DNA of 64,000 bases. Origin: Prorocentrum cordatum (lineage: Eukaryota; Sar; Dinophyceae; Prorocentrales; Prorocentraceae). The stretch spans positions 1 through 64,000 of the forward strand of contig CAUYUJ010000676.1 of NCBI GenBank assembly GCA_963575745.1, in the 5' to 3' direction. A program made the translations under genes and the position numbers. Shown here one piece after another: positions 1 to 12,059 of the stretch. How positions within the stretch are numbered: the stretch's first letter is position 1; every line of letters starts with the position of its first letter. The notes beneath the pieces were generated by a model. The model saw only the letters and a list, made by a program, of their open reading frames with translations, had not been told where the DNA came from and did not search any database.

Positions 1-3000
1 CACTATCTGCGATCGAGAAATGTCAGGTGAACGAGGCTTCACCGGCTTGCTCAACAACTGGGCAATAGGGATGCATGATAACCGACGTCCCAAGCCCGGT
101 GCCTGTCTCGATCTGTTGCTGTCGTCATCTCGCAACGACACGGTCATGCAAAACCAACTTGTAATTCCACGCTCCTCCTCCCCCCTCATCCACTACTCAT
201 GTCACACGCAACGACACTATCTGCGATCGAGAAATGTCAGGTGAACGAGGCTTCACCGGCTTGCTCAACAACTGGGCAATAGGGATGCATGATAACCGAC
301 GTCCCAAGCCCGGTGCCTGTCTCGATCTGTTGCTGTCGTCATCTCGCAACGACACGGTCATGCAAACCCAACTTGTAAATCCTCCCCCCCTCCTCCTCCT
401 CCTCCACATCCCTGTCCCCCTCGATTCATGTCACACGCAACGATCCAATCTGCGATCGAAATATGTCAGGTGAACGAGGCTTCACCGGCTTGCCCAACAA
501 CCGGGCAATAGGGATGCATGATAACCGACGTCCCAAGCCCAGTGCCTCTCTCGATCTGTTGCTGTCGTCATCTCGCAGCGACTCGGTCATGCAAACCCAA
601 ACTTGCAAATCCTCCCTCCTCCTCCACCTCCTCCTCCTCCTCCTCCTCCTCCTCCCCCTCCTCCTCCCCCTGGTCCTCTTCTCTGGTCACACGCAACGGC
701 ACAATCTGCGATCGAGAAATGTCAGGAGAACGAGGCTTCACTGGCTTGCCCAACAACCGGGCAATAGGGATGCATGATAACCGACGTCCCAAGCCCAGTG
801 CCTCTCTCGATCTGTTGCTGTCGTCATCTCGCAGCGACTCGGTCATGCAAACCAAAACTTGTAAATCCTCCTCCTCCTCCTCCTCCAACTCCCCCTCCTC
901 CCCCTTGATCTCAACTCATCTCACACGCAACGAGACAATCTGCGATCGAGAAATGTCAGGTGAACGAGGCTTCACGGGCTTGCCCAACAACCGGGCAATA
1001 GGGATGCATGATAACCGACGTCCCAAGCCCAGTGCCTCTTTCGATCTGTTGCTGTCGTCATCTCGCAGCGACACGGTCGGGCAGACCCAACTTGTAAATC
1101 CCCCTTCCTCCTCCTCCTCCTCCTCCTCCCACCCCCTCCCCCTCCTACTCAAATCATCACACACGCAACGGCTCAATCTGCGATCGAGAAATGTCAGGTG
1201 AACGAGGCTTCACCGGCTTGCCCAACAACCAAGTAAAACGGATGCATGATAATCGACGTCCCAAGCCCGGTGCCTGTTTCGATCTGTTGCTGTCGTCATC
1301 TCGCAGCGACTCGGTCATGCAAAGCCAACTTGTAATTCCACGCTCCTCCTCCCCCCTCATCCACTACTCATGTCACACGCAACGACACTATCTGCGATCG
1401 AGAAATGTCAGGTGAACGAGGCTTCACCGGCTTGCTCAACAACTGGGCAATAGGGATGCATGATAACCGACGTCCCAAGCCCGGTGCCTGTCTCGATCTG
1501 TTGCTGTCGTCATCTCGCAACGACACGGTCATGCAAAACCAACTTGTACATCCTCCCCCCTCCTCCTCCTCCTCCTCCTCCACATCCTTGTCCCCCTCGA
1601 CTCGTGTCACACACAACGACACAATCTGCGATCGAGGAATGTCAGGTGAACGAGGCTTCACCGGCTTGCCCAACAACCGGGCAATAGGGATGCATGATAA
1701 CCGACGTCCCAAGCCCAGTGCCTCTCTCGATCTGTTGCTGTCGTCATCTCGCAACGACACGGTCATGCAAACCAAACTTGTAAATCCTCCCCCCTCCTCC
1801 TCCTACTACTCCTCCACATCCCTGTCCCCCTCGACTCATGTCACACGCGACGATCCAATCTGCGATCGAGAAATGTCAGGTGAACGAGGCTTCACTGGCT
1901 TGCCCAACAACCGGGCAATAGGGATGCACGATAACCGACGTCCCAAGCCCAGTGCCTCTCTCGATATGTTGCTGTCGTCATCTCGCAGCGACTCGGTCAT
2001 GCAAACCCAAACTTGTAAATCCCCCTTCATTCTCCTCCTCGTCCTCCTCCTCCTCCTCCCCTTCCTCCTCCCCCTGGTCCTCTACTCTGGTCACACGCAA
2101 TGGTACAATCTGCGATCGAGAAATGTCAGGTGAACGAGGCTTCACCGGCTTGCCCAACAACCGGGCAATAGGGATGCATGATAACCGACGTCCCAAGCCC
2201 AGTGCCTCTCTCGATCTGTTGCTGTCGTCATCTCGCTGCGACACTGTCATGCAAACCCAAACTTGTAAATCCCCCTTCCTCCTCCTTCCCCTCCCCGTCC
2301 CCCTCGACTTGTGTCACACGCAACGACACAATCTGCGATCGAGAAATGTCAGGTGAACGAAGCTTCACCAGCTTGCCCAACAACCGGGCACTAGGGATGC
2401 ATGATAACCGACGTCCCAAGCCCAGTGCCTCTCTCGATCTGTTGCTGTCGTCATCTTGCAGCGGCACGGTCGTGCGAACCCAACTTGTAATTCCCCCCAT
2501 CCTCCTCCTTCCCCTCCCCGTCCCCCTCGACTCGTGTCACACGCAACGACACAATCTGCGATCGAGAAATGTCAGGTGAACGAGTCTTCACCGGCTTGCC
2601 CAACACCAGGGCAATAGGGATGCATGATAACCGACGTCCCAAGCCCGGTGCCTCTCTCGACCTATTGCTGTCGTCATCTCGTAACGCCACGGCCGTTCAA
2701 GCCCAACTTGTAAATCCGCGCTCCTCCTCATCACACAGAACAACACAATCTGCGATCGAGAAATGTCAGGTGAACGAGGCTTCACCGGCTTGCCCAACAA
2801 CTGGGCAATAGGGATGCATGATAACCGACGTCCCAAGCCCAGTGCCTCTCTCGATCTGTTGCTGTCGTCATCTCGCAGCGACACTGTCATGCAAACCCAA
2901 ACTTGCAAATCCCCCTTCATCCTCCTCCTCCTAATCCTCCTCCTCCTCCTCCCCCTCCTCCCCCTCCCTCGCAACTCATCTCACACGCAGCGACACAATC

Positions 3001-3437
3001 TACGATCGAGAAATGTCAGGTGAACGAGGCTTCACCGGCTTGCCCAACAACCAGGCAATAGGGATGCATGATAACCGACGTCCCAAGCCAGTGCCTCTCT
3101 CGATCTGTTGCTGTCGTCATCTCGCAGCGACTCGGTCATGCAAACCCAAACTTGTAAATCCCCCTTCCTTCTCCTCCTCCTCCTCCTCCAACTCCCCCTC
3201 CTCCCCCTTCCTCACAACTCATATCACACGCAACGAGACAATCTGCGATCGAGAAATGTCAGGTGAACGAGACTTCACCGGCTTGCCCAACAACCGGGCA
3301 ATAGGGATGCATGATAACCGACGTCCCAAGCCCAGTGCCTCTTTCGATCTGTTGCTGTCGTCATCTCGCAGCGACACGGTCGGGCAGACCCAACTTGTAA
3401 ATCCCCCTTCCTCCTCCTCCTCCTCCACACTTACTCC
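1..3437 (+). repeat. Satellite-like tandem array, first block (~15 units)
   Basis: Units of about 200-260 bp repeat head to tail. Each has a highly conserved core of roughly 165 bp, recognisable by GATGCATGATAACCGACGTC and by TGTCAGGTGAACGAGGCTTC. The core is followed by a (TCC)n or C-rich tract of very different length and a short tail such as TCACACGCAACGACACAATC. The core stays nearly identical while the (TCC)n part varies freely, as expected of a satellite kept uniform by unequal exchange or conversion with a slipping microsatellite inside each unit. Many units are open in several frames on both strands because the core lacks stops in those frames, so open frames alone do not show coding. 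Unit subtypes recur in the same order in the second block. Confidence 0.95.
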
Positions 3438-4420
3438 ATATGAATACTAGTCTCCCTCTTCCCCTGATGACGTCTTGGGAATATTCGCCCCCCCACGCGT
3501 ACTGTTTTTGTTACACACAGGTTTCCCCCGGAGTTGGGTTTCGCCTGCATTTTTTCCAAAATGCTGCTCTCGCTGAGGCGCCGGTCTCATGTTCGGGCCC
3601 CGCTCGTTCCGAATCGTGCTCCCGCTGCAGCGCTGGCATCATTTCCGCCGTCGCCTGGGCTGCACGCCCCGTTCCGAGGCGGCGCCGAAAAAAGGCAATT
3701 CTAATACACATTTTTCTTTTGAAAATGCTGAATTTCTGCTTCCGGCGCCCGGGAGGCCTCCCGGGCCGCTTCCGACGCCCAGGCCAGCGCCCGAGCCAGC
3801 GCCCGGGCTGGACGCCCGAGCCGGCGCCCAGGCCGGCGCCCGGGCCAGGTCCGGAGCCGGTTCCGGGCGGCGCCGGAAAATCGAGCTCCGAGGCGGCGCC
3901 GAAAAAAGGCCATTCCAATACAAATTTTTCTTTCGAAAATGCTGAATTTCTGCCTTCCCCGGAATTAGGTTTTCGCCTGCATTTTTCCCCCACAAAACTG
4001 CTTTCGCTGAGGCGCCGACCTCTTTTTCGGGCCCCGCTCGTTCCGAATCGTGCTCTCGCTGCAACGCTGGCCTCATTTCCGTGCTTCCGCTCGTTCCGAA
4101 TCGTGCTCCCGCTGCAGCGCTGGCCTCATTTCCGCGCTTCTGCTCGTTTCGACTCGCGCTCCCGCTGCAGCGCTGGCGTCATTTCCCGTGCCATGCCACG
4201 GCATGCAATGCAATGCTAGGTTGATACTACGCTCCGCGGTGCTCTTCTACGCCATGCCACGCCGTGCTCTACAATGCATCGCGTACCCTTTCGGTATCAT
4301 CGCCTTGCTTGACATCCGGCTGTGCGAGTAGAGAGGGGATCTGCGCCATGGTAAGGGATGGGAGGGAGGGGTAGGATGTCAGATCTGACGCGAGCGCACG
4401 TAGCTTGTCCTCCCCCCCTG
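3438..4420. repeat. Interruption of the array: duplicated GC-rich block with internal minisatellites
   Basis: This segment has none of the array core. It holds an internal duplication: about 3522-3750 (TTTCGCCTGCATTTTTTCC, then a part with GAGGCGGCGCCGAAAAAAGG) recurs with changes at 3889-4080. Between the copies, 3740-3865 is a minisatellite of roughly 15-bp CGCCCGGGCC/CGCCCGAGCC units. At 4028-4190 a unit of about 52 bp containing CGTTCCGAATCGTGCTCCCG is repeated three times. 4190-4300 has palindromic GCATGC/ATGCCAC motifs. I see no convincing gene. The open frame across it is proline- and arginine-rich from the repeat itself. Confidence 0.8.
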
Positions 4421-7400
4421 CCCTTCCTCCTCAAATCATCATACACGCAACGGCACAATCTGCGATCGAGAAATGTCAGGTGAACGAGGCTTCGCCGGCT
4501 TGCCCAACAACCAGGCAATAAGGATGCATGATAACCGACGTCCCAAGCCCGGTGCCTCTCTCGATCTGTTGCTGTCGTCATCTCGCAGCGACACGGTCAT
4601 GCAAAGCCAACTTGTAATTCCACGCTCCTCCTCCCCCCTCATCCACTACTCATGTCACACGCAACGACATTATCTGCGATCGAGAAATGTCAGGTGAACG
4701 AGGCTTCACCGGCTTGCCCAACAACTGGGCAATAGGGATGCATGATAACCGACGTCCCAAGCCCAGTGCCTCTCTCGATCTGTTACTGTCGTCATCTCGC
4801 AACGACACGGTCATGCAAAACCAATTTGTAAATCCTCCTCCCCCCCTCCTCCTCCTCCTCCTCCTCCTCCTCCTTCTCCTCCTCCACATCCCTGTCCCCC
4901 TCGACTCATGTCACACGCAACGATCCAATCTGCGATCGAGATATGTCAGGTGAACGAGGCTTCACCGGCTTGCCCAACAACCGGGCAATAGGGATGCATG
5001 ATAACCGACGTCCCAAGCCCAGTGCCTCTCTCGATCTGTTGCTGTCGTCATCTCGCAGCGACTCGGTCATGCAAAACCCAAACTTGGAAATCCCCCCATC
5101 CTCCTCCTCCTCCTCCTCCTCCTCCTCCTCCTCCTCCTCCCTCCCCTCCTCCTCCCCCTGGTCCTCTACTCTGGTCACACGCAACGACATAATCTGCGAT
5201 CAAGAAATGTCAGGTGAACGAGGCTTCACCGGCTTGCCCAACAACCGAGCAACAAGGATGCATGATAACCGACGTCCCAAGCCAGGTGCCTCTCTCGATC
5301 TGTTGCTGTCGTCATCTCGCAGCGACTCGGTCATGCGAACACAACTTGTAACTAATTCCCCCCATCCTCCTCCTTCCCCTCCCCGTCCCCCTCGACTTGT
5401 GTCACACGCAACGAAATTATCTGCGATCGAGAAATGTCAGGTGAACGAGGCTTCACCAGCTTGCCCAACAACCGGGCACTAGGGATGCATGATAACCGAC
5501 GTCCCGAGTACGGTCCCTCTCTCGATCTGTTGCTGTCGTCATCTCGCAGCGGCACGGTCGTGCGAACCCAACTTGTAATTCCCCCCATCCTCCTCCTTCC
5601 CCTCCCCGTCCCCCTCGACTCGTGTCACACGCAACGACACAATCTGCGATCGAGAAATGTCAGGTGAACGAGGCTTCACCGGCTGACCCAACACCAGGGC
5701 ACTAGGGATGCATGATAACCGACGTCCCAAGCCCGGTGCCTCTCTCGACCTATTGCTGTCGTCATCTCTCAACGCCACGGCCGTTCAAGCCCAACTTGTA
5801 AATCCGCGCTCCTCCTCAAATCATCTCACACAGAACAACACAATCTACGATCGAGATATGTCAGGTGAACGAGGCTTCACCGGCTTGCCCAACAACTGGG
5901 CGATAGGGATGCATGATAACCGACGTCCCAAGCCCAGTGCCTCTCTCGATCTGTTGCTGTCGTCATCTCGCAGCGACGCTGTCATGCAAACCCAAACTTG
6001 TAAATCCCCCTTCCTCCTCCTCCTCCTCCTCCCCCTCCTCCCCCTCCCTCTCAACTCATCTCACACGCAGCGACACAATCTGCGATCAAGGAATGTCAGG
6101 TGAACGAGGCTTCACCGGCTTGCCCAACAACCGAGCAACAAGGATGCATGATAACCGACGTCCCAAGCCAGGTGCCTCTCTCGATCTGTTGCTGTCGTCA
6201 TCTCGCAGCGACTCGGTCATGCAAAACCAAAACTTGTATATCCCGGCTCCTTCTCCTCATCCTCCCCCCCTCCCCTCCTCCTAAAATAATCTCACACGCA
6301 ACGGCTCAATCTGCGATCGAGGGATGTCAGGTGAACGAGGCTTCACCGGCTTTCCCAACAACCAGGCAATAGGAATGCATGATAACCGACGTCCCAAGCC
6401 TGGTGCCTCCCTCGATATGTTGCTGTCGTCATCTCGCAGCGGCACGGCCGTGCAAGCCCAACTTGTAAATCGACGCTCCTCCTCCCCCCCTCATCCACTA
6501 CTCAGGTCACACGCAACGACACAATCTGCGATCAAGAAATATCAGGTGAACGAGACTTCACCGGCTTGCCTAACAACTGGGCAATAGGGATGCATGATAA
6601 CCGACGTCCCAAGTCCAGTGCCTCTCTCGATCTGTTGCTGTCGTCATATGGCATCGACACTGTCATGCAAACCAAACTTGTAAATCCCCCTTCTTCCTCC
6701 TCCTCCTCCTCCTCCTCCTCCTCCTCCTCCTCCTCCTCCTCCTCCTCCTCCTCCCCCTCATCCCCCTCCTCCTCAACTCATCTCACACGAAACGACACAA
6801 TCTGCGATCAATAAATGTCAGGTGAACGAGGCTTCACCGGCTTGCCCAACAACCCGGCAATAGGGATGCATGATAACCGACGTCCCAAGCCCAGTGCCTC
6901 TCTCGATCTGTTGCTGTCGTCATCTCGCAGCGACACGGTCATGCAAAGCCAACTTGTAATTCCACGCTCCTCCTCCCCCCTCATCCACTACTCATGTCAC
7001 ACGGAACGACATTATCTGCGATCGAGAAATGTCAGGTGAACGAGGCTTCACCGGCTTGCCCAACAACTGGGCAATAGGGATGCATGATAACCGACGTCCC
7101 AAGCCCAGTGCCTCTCTCGATCTGTTGCTGTCGTCATCTCGCAGCGGCACGGTCATGCGAACCCGACTTGTAATTCCACCCACCCTCTTCCTAGTCCTCC
7201 CCCGCCACCTCAACTCATGTCACACGCAACGATCCAATCTGCGATCGAGAAATGTCAGGTGAACGAGGCTTCACCGCCTTGCCCAACAACCGGGCAATAG
7301 GGATGCATGATAACCGACGTCCCAAGCCTGGTGCCTCTCTCGATCTGTTGCTGTCGTCATCTCGCAGCGCCACGGTCGTGAAAGCCCAACTTGTACCCCC

Positions 7401-9235
7401 CCCCCTCCTCCTCCTCCTCCTCCTCATCCCTGTCCCCCTCGACTCATGTCACACGAAAGGACATAACCTGCGATCAAGAAATGTCAGGTGAACGAGGCTT
7501 CACCGGCTTGCCCAACAACCGGGCAATAGGGATGCATGATAACCGACGTCCCAAGCCCAGTGCCTCTCTCGATATGTTGCTGTCGTCATCTCGCATCGAC
7601 ACTGTCATGCAAACCAAACTTGTAAATCCCCCTTCTTCCTCCTCCTCCTCCTCCTCAACTCATCTCATACGAAACGAGACAATATGCGATCAAGAAATGT
7701 CAGGTGAACGAGGCTTCACCGGCTTGCCCGACAACCAGGCAATAGGGATGCATGATAACCGACGTCCCAAGCCCGGTGCCTCTCTCGATCTGTTGCTGTC
7801 GTCATCTAGCAGCGGCACGGTCATGCGAACCCAAGTTGTAAATCCCCCTTCCTCCACCCCTCCATCCCCGTTCCCCTCGACTCATGTCACACGAAACGAT
7901 CCAATCTGCGATCAAGAAAAGTCAGGTGAACGAGGCTTCACTGGCTTGCCCAACAACCGGGCAATAGGGATGCATGATAACCGACGTCCCAAGCCCAGTG
8001 CCTCCCTCGATCTGTTGCTGTCGTCACCTTGCAACGTCACGGTCATGCAACCCCAACTTGTATATTCACGCTCCTCCTCCTCCTCCTCCTCCTCCTCCTC
8101 CTCCTCGTCATCCTCCTCCCCCCCCCCTCGTCTACTCATGTCACACGCAACGATGCAATCTGCGATCGAGAAATGTCAGGTGAACGAGGCTTCATCGGCT
8201 TGCCCAACAACTGGGCAGTAGGGATGCATGATAACCGACGTCCCAAGCCCGGTGCCTCTCTCGATCTGTTGCTGTCGTCATCTAGCAGCGACACGGTCGT
8301 GCAAATTATAAATGTTAGCTGTTCCTCATCCTCCCCCCCTCAACTCATCTCACACGCAACGACACAATCTGCGATCAAGAAATGTCAAGTGAACGAAGCT
8401 TCACCGGCTTGCCCAACAACCGGGCAATAGGGATGCATGATAGCCGACGCCCCAAGCCCGGTGCACCTCTCGATCTGTTGCTGTCGTCCCCTCGAAATGC
8501 AACGGTCGTATTAACCCAACTTGTAAATCCGCGGCTCCACCTCCTGATCCTCCTCCTTCTCCTCCCCCCTCCTCCTCTTCCCCTGTCACACGCAACAACA
8601 CAATATGCGATCAAACATGTCAGGTGAACGAGGCTTCACCAGCTTGCCAAACAACCGAACAATAGGGATACATGATAACCGACGTCTCAAGCCCGGCGCC
8701 TCTCTCGATATGTTGCTGTCGTCATCTCGCATCGCCACGGTCATGCAAACCAAAGATGTAAATCCACACTCCTCCTCCTCCCTCTCCTCCCACTCAAACC
8801 CAACGACACAATCTGCGATCAAGAACATTCAGGCGAACGAGGCTTCACCGACTGACCCAACAACCGGGCAATAGGGATGCATGATCACGACGTCCCAAGC
8901 CCAGTGCCTCTCTCGACCTGTTGCAGTCGTAATCTCGAAACGCCACGGTCATGCAAAACAAACCTGAAAATCCCCGCCCCTCCTCCCCCTCCTCCCCCTC
9001 CTCCTCAACTCATCTCACACGAAACGAGACAATATGCGATCAAGAAATGTCAGGTGAACGAGGCTTCACCGGCTTGCCCAACAACCGGGCAATAGGGATG
9101 CATGATAACCGACGTCCCAAGCCCGGTGCCTCTTCCGATCTGTTGATGTCGTCATCTCGCAGCGCCACGTTCATGCGAACACAACTTGTAAATCCGCGCT
9201 CCTCCTTCTCCTCACCCCTCCTCCTCATCCTCAAC
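4421..9235 (+). repeat. Satellite-like tandem array, second block (~21 units)
   Basis: The array resumes with the same core and tails. Units from about 4425 to 6075 follow the subtype order already seen from about 1160 to 3000: the CCACTACTC tail, the CCTGTCCCCCTCG tail, the CCTGGTCCTCTAC tail, CTTGTGTCACAC, CTCGTGTCACAC, ACAGAACAAC, then a CAACTCATCTCACACGCAG tail. This indicates a higher-order repeat of about 1.7-1.9 kb. The longest (TCC)n tract is near 6690-6755. Units near 8640-9100 are the most diverged, for example GGGATACATGATAACC and GATGCATGATCACGAC, as often seen at the edge of a satellite block. Confidence 0.95.
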
Positions 9236-9288
9236 TTAACCTTCTGTGGCACCTCATGGGAGCCTTACATCCCATCTTGTTGGCTGTT

Positions 9289-9445
9289 GCGCATCTCTGC
9301 TAATCGACGCTTGACGACGCCAATCGACGCTAAATCGACGCTAAATCGGCACTACCTCATAGATTACCAGGCGCTGGCCGACGCGGGTGCACTCTGAAGA
9401 CGGCCTTACGAGGGCGCGCAAGGCTCCCATAGTGTGCTACCGATG
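9289..9445. repeat. Dispersed repeat family 'CGACGC', copy 1
   Basis: A run of AATCGACGCT-like 10-11-mers is followed by a conserved tail (ATAGATTACCAGGCGCT, then GGTGCACTCTGAAGACGG and a GAGGGCGCGCAAGGCTCC end). Related copies lie at about 15826-15955 and 43600-43760. Confidence 0.75.
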
Positions 9446-9486
9446 TTTGCCCACGCAACCACACAATCCTCATCAACTTATACAAA

Positions 9487-9902
9487 AAAGCAAGAATTAG
9501 GAGGAGGAAGAGAAGGGTAAGGAAGCAAGAGAAGGAGGAGGAGGAGGAGGAGAAGGAAGAGGAGGAGGGGGAGGAGAGGGAGGAGGAGGAGAAGGAGGTA
9601 GAGGAGGAGGAGGAGGAGGAGGAAGAGGAGGAGGAGAAGGTGGAGAAGGAGGAGGAGGGGAGGAGAAGGAGGATGTGGCATGAGGAGGAGGAGGAGGAGG
9701 AGGAGGAGGAGGAGGAGGAGGAAGAGGAGGAGGAGGAGGCGGAGGAGGAGGAGGAGGATGAGGAAGAGGAGAAGGAGGAGGAGGAGGCGGAGGCGGAGGA
9801 GGAGGAGGAGACGGATGTTGCATGAGAGAGGAGGAGGAGGAGGAAGAGGAGAAGGAGGAGGAGGAGGAGGAGGAGGATAGGGAGGAGCAGGAGGAGGAGG
9901 AA
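9487..9902 (+). repeat. Polypurine (GGA)n tract of ~410 bp
   Basis: An almost unbroken purine run (GGA, GAA, GGAGGG) with only scattered pyrimidines. The pyrimidine-rich strand is the opposite one to that in the neighbouring satellite, where (TCC)n lies on the plus strand. Such mirror-like polypurine tracts can form triplex (H-DNA). The long Glu/Arg or Ser/Pro/Leu frames here are products of the repeat, not genes. Confidence 0.9.
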
Positions 9903-10120
9903 ACTCTCTGTAATCTTCCCCTCGTAGCGCGACAAAAAGGCGTGGCGCACCCGTCCGCCCCCGGGGGTGCGTTCGGATCAGAAGAATCTCGGGGGGAAGC
10001 CCGCCGCGGCGACATGCAGCCCCCCCCCTAGAAACAACCCCAAACCCTCGGCACTCGAGCTTCGAACCTCGCCCCCACAAAGCCTCGTGGCCCTCGTCTA
10101 GAAAGCAGCTCACGGAAGCT
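9903..10120. other. Short non-repetitive spacer, nothing recognised
   Basis: Ordinary mixed sequence between the polypurine tract and the next foldback element. No convincing coding frame or RNA gene is visible. Confidence 0.4.
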
Positions 10121-10280
10121 GACTACCTGCCAGACCACCCCAACCCAACCCAAAGACCCGAATTTTGGGGTTGGGGGGTGCGGCTTCCACGTGTTTTCTC
10201 CATGTTCCCCGCCCCCCCCCCCACTGGAAATGGAAGGCAAATTGAGGCCCTCGGCTTGGGTTGGGGTGGTTTGGTGGGCG
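10121..10280. mobile_element. Foldback/MITE-like element, CCACCCCAACCC family, copy 1
   Basis: The left end CCAGACCACCCCAACCCAAC is the reverse complement of the right end GGTTGGGGTGGTTTGGTGGG apart from a few changes. The interior carries a poly-C run and CACTGGAAAT. A second copy with the same layout lies at 24389-24550. Length (~160 bp), terminal inverted repeats and lack of coding suggest a non-autonomous MITE-like element. Confidence 0.7.
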
Positions 10281-10627
10281 GCGAGAAGCCAGTGGTCGGC
10301 CCCATGGCGCCCCATAGCGCGCAACGTGCCGCGCAGGGCGGCCGTGTTCTTTCTCTTTCGGCACTGCGGCATTGGGCGAAAGGGGGGGAGGGGAGGGGGG
10401 GGGTCTAGCCCTGGACCTCTGCTTGATGCGACGGTTTGCAACAATGCTTCCCCTGGGGGAGACTCCCGCCTGCTCGAAACAGGCGCCATGGGCTTGAAGG
10501 GTGCTGTGTTCTTGAAGGGGCTTGGGCAGCAGCCCGCTCCCAGCAGCGCCGCCGCCGGGCCCGCGGCGGCCGCCGGCCGCCGGCTGCGGGGCCGCTGGGC
10601 CGGCGCCTCGAGGAGCCAGGGGTCCTT

Positions 10628-10640
10628 CGGCGTCGGCGGT

Positions 10641-10675
<35 letters not shown>

Positions 10676-10770
10676 GGTCGTCGTCGTCGTCGTCGTGGTC
10701 GTCGTGGTCGTGGTCGTCGTCGTCGTCTTCCCTCTCCTCCTCTTCGCCCTCGTCGTCGTCGTCGTCGTCG
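10628..10770. repeat. (GTC)n trinucleotide microsatellite
   Basis: Long GTC runs with a few GTG interruptions, followed by a second short GTC run. It lies inside a GC-rich stretch (10490-10860) without a recognisable gene. Confidence 0.9.
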
Positions 10771-11284
10771 CCGCGAGGAGCCAGGGGTCCTTCGGGGGGG
10801 CAGGAGTGGCTCCTCGTCGCCCTCTTCCCTCTCCACCTTCCCCTGTTCTCGGCGGTGAGCGAGGGGGGGCAAATGAGAAGGAGAAGGCCTCCTCAGAAGG
10901 CGGCGGGGCTCCTCAGAAGCCCGCGCGCCTTCTGGGAAGTTTGCTGCGTCTTCGGTCGGGGAAGGCTTAGACAACCTCTCAGAAGGCCCGGGGATGTCCG
11001 AGCCTCCTGAGAAGGCCTGACCCCTCTGACTTCCCCCTGGGCTCACCGCCTATTTTTTGAACGTTCGGCAAACTTGGACCGACTGGGATACTGGGGCCAG
11101 TATGGTGAACACCTGCAGGATGCGAGGAAACGTGCTCTGGTACAGTGGTCAACAAATTGAGCTGCAAGCAAGAGCGGTAAGCAGAAGGGCCCGAGGAATT
11201 TGAAAGACGACGAGCCGCAAGGGCACAGAGTAACTGTGCCAGCAGCCTGTGGGGAGGGGAAGGAATTCGACCATTAACCATAAC

Positions 11285-11540
11285 CATAACCTCCTCCACC
11301 TCCTCGTCCTCTTCCTCCCGCTCGTCCTTCTCGTCCTCCGCGTCCTCCTCCTCCTCCTCCTCCTCGTCCTCCTCCTTCTCCTCGTGCTCCTCCTCCGCGT
11401 CCTTTCTTCCTCCTCCTCCACGCCCCCCCGTCGCTCTCCTCCTCCTCCTGAGGCTCCTCCTCCTCCTCCGCTTCCTCCTTCCTCTTCCATCTCCGCTCCT
11501 TCCTCATCCTCCTTTCCTACCTCTCCCTTCTTACAACGAT
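11285..11540 (+). repeat. Polypyrimidine (TCC)n tract
   Basis: Dense TCC/CTCC repeats with short interruptions on the plus strand. The coding potential is low-complexity only. Confidence 0.85.
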
Positions 11541-11609
11541 AACAATCCCCCCCCCTGGTGATCCTCACGACGCATACTTGCACAAAGGGTGCATGTGCCA
11601 AGGGACACG

Positions 11610-11790
11610 TGGACTATGGCAGGTTGGTGTCGTGCCGACCCCGGCATTGGTTCCTGACACCGCGGGGATCCTTCCACCTTGAGCGATCGGCCGTTTCCGA
11701 AACGTCAGATCCTTCAGCATCGACTGATTATGAGGCACTGGTGGCGCTCCACGTTGAATGCCGGTGGCGGGGCCGCCGCTGGTCGCCGCG
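11610..11790. repeat. Dispersed repeat, GATCGGCCGTTTCCGAAACG family, copy 1
   Basis: About 150 bp beginning GTGTCGTGCCG and containing GATCGGCCGTTTCCGAAACG. A related copy lies at 23795-23950. The shared core includes a palindrome (CGTTTCCGAAACG). Confidence 0.7.
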
Positions 11791-11809
11791 ACGCACACCT
11801 ACCGTACCC

Positions 11810-12040
11810 ACGCTGCGCACTACTCTGGTTTCGATGCAGTCGGACCTAGGACAGAAGAAAACCCTTCAAAAACACGAAACCCTCCGCCGGCCAAAACACA
11901 CAGAACATCTGAGGGTACCCTCCCAAGTTGCACAAGACAGTTCGACAGACACGAAGAAGAGCAGGCCACCCTCCCCGAACCGACATCGATCCTATACCTC
12001 GGTCCGACTGTGGGCAACAACAGGTGAACCCCAACCCCTG
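11810..12040. repeat. Dispersed repeat, GACCTAGGACAGA family, copy 1
   Basis: CAGTCGGACCTAGGACAGA is followed by a collinear stretch that matches 16380-16630 with many substitutions. Parts of the family also appear near 17210-17275. Confidence 0.65.
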
Positions 12041-12059
12041 CAGGTCAAATTTCTGAAGC

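Noticed and set aside
1-9235. Dozens of open frames of 60-276 codons on both strands, read as a repeat protein
   Set aside because: They arise from a stop-free satellite core repeated in register. Both strands are open, units vary freely in (TCC)n length and shift phase, and no start or promoter context repeats. Kept only as a low-interest finding.
1-9235. CRISPR array
   Set aside because: Repeats are ~200-270 bp with a conserved core and microsatellite spacers, not short direct repeats with unique spacers, and there are no cas genes.
9487-10860. Long Glu/Arg-rich, Ser/Pro-rich and Val-rich frames
   Set aside because: Produced by (GGA)n, (TCC)n and (GTC)n repeats, with no domain or balanced composition.
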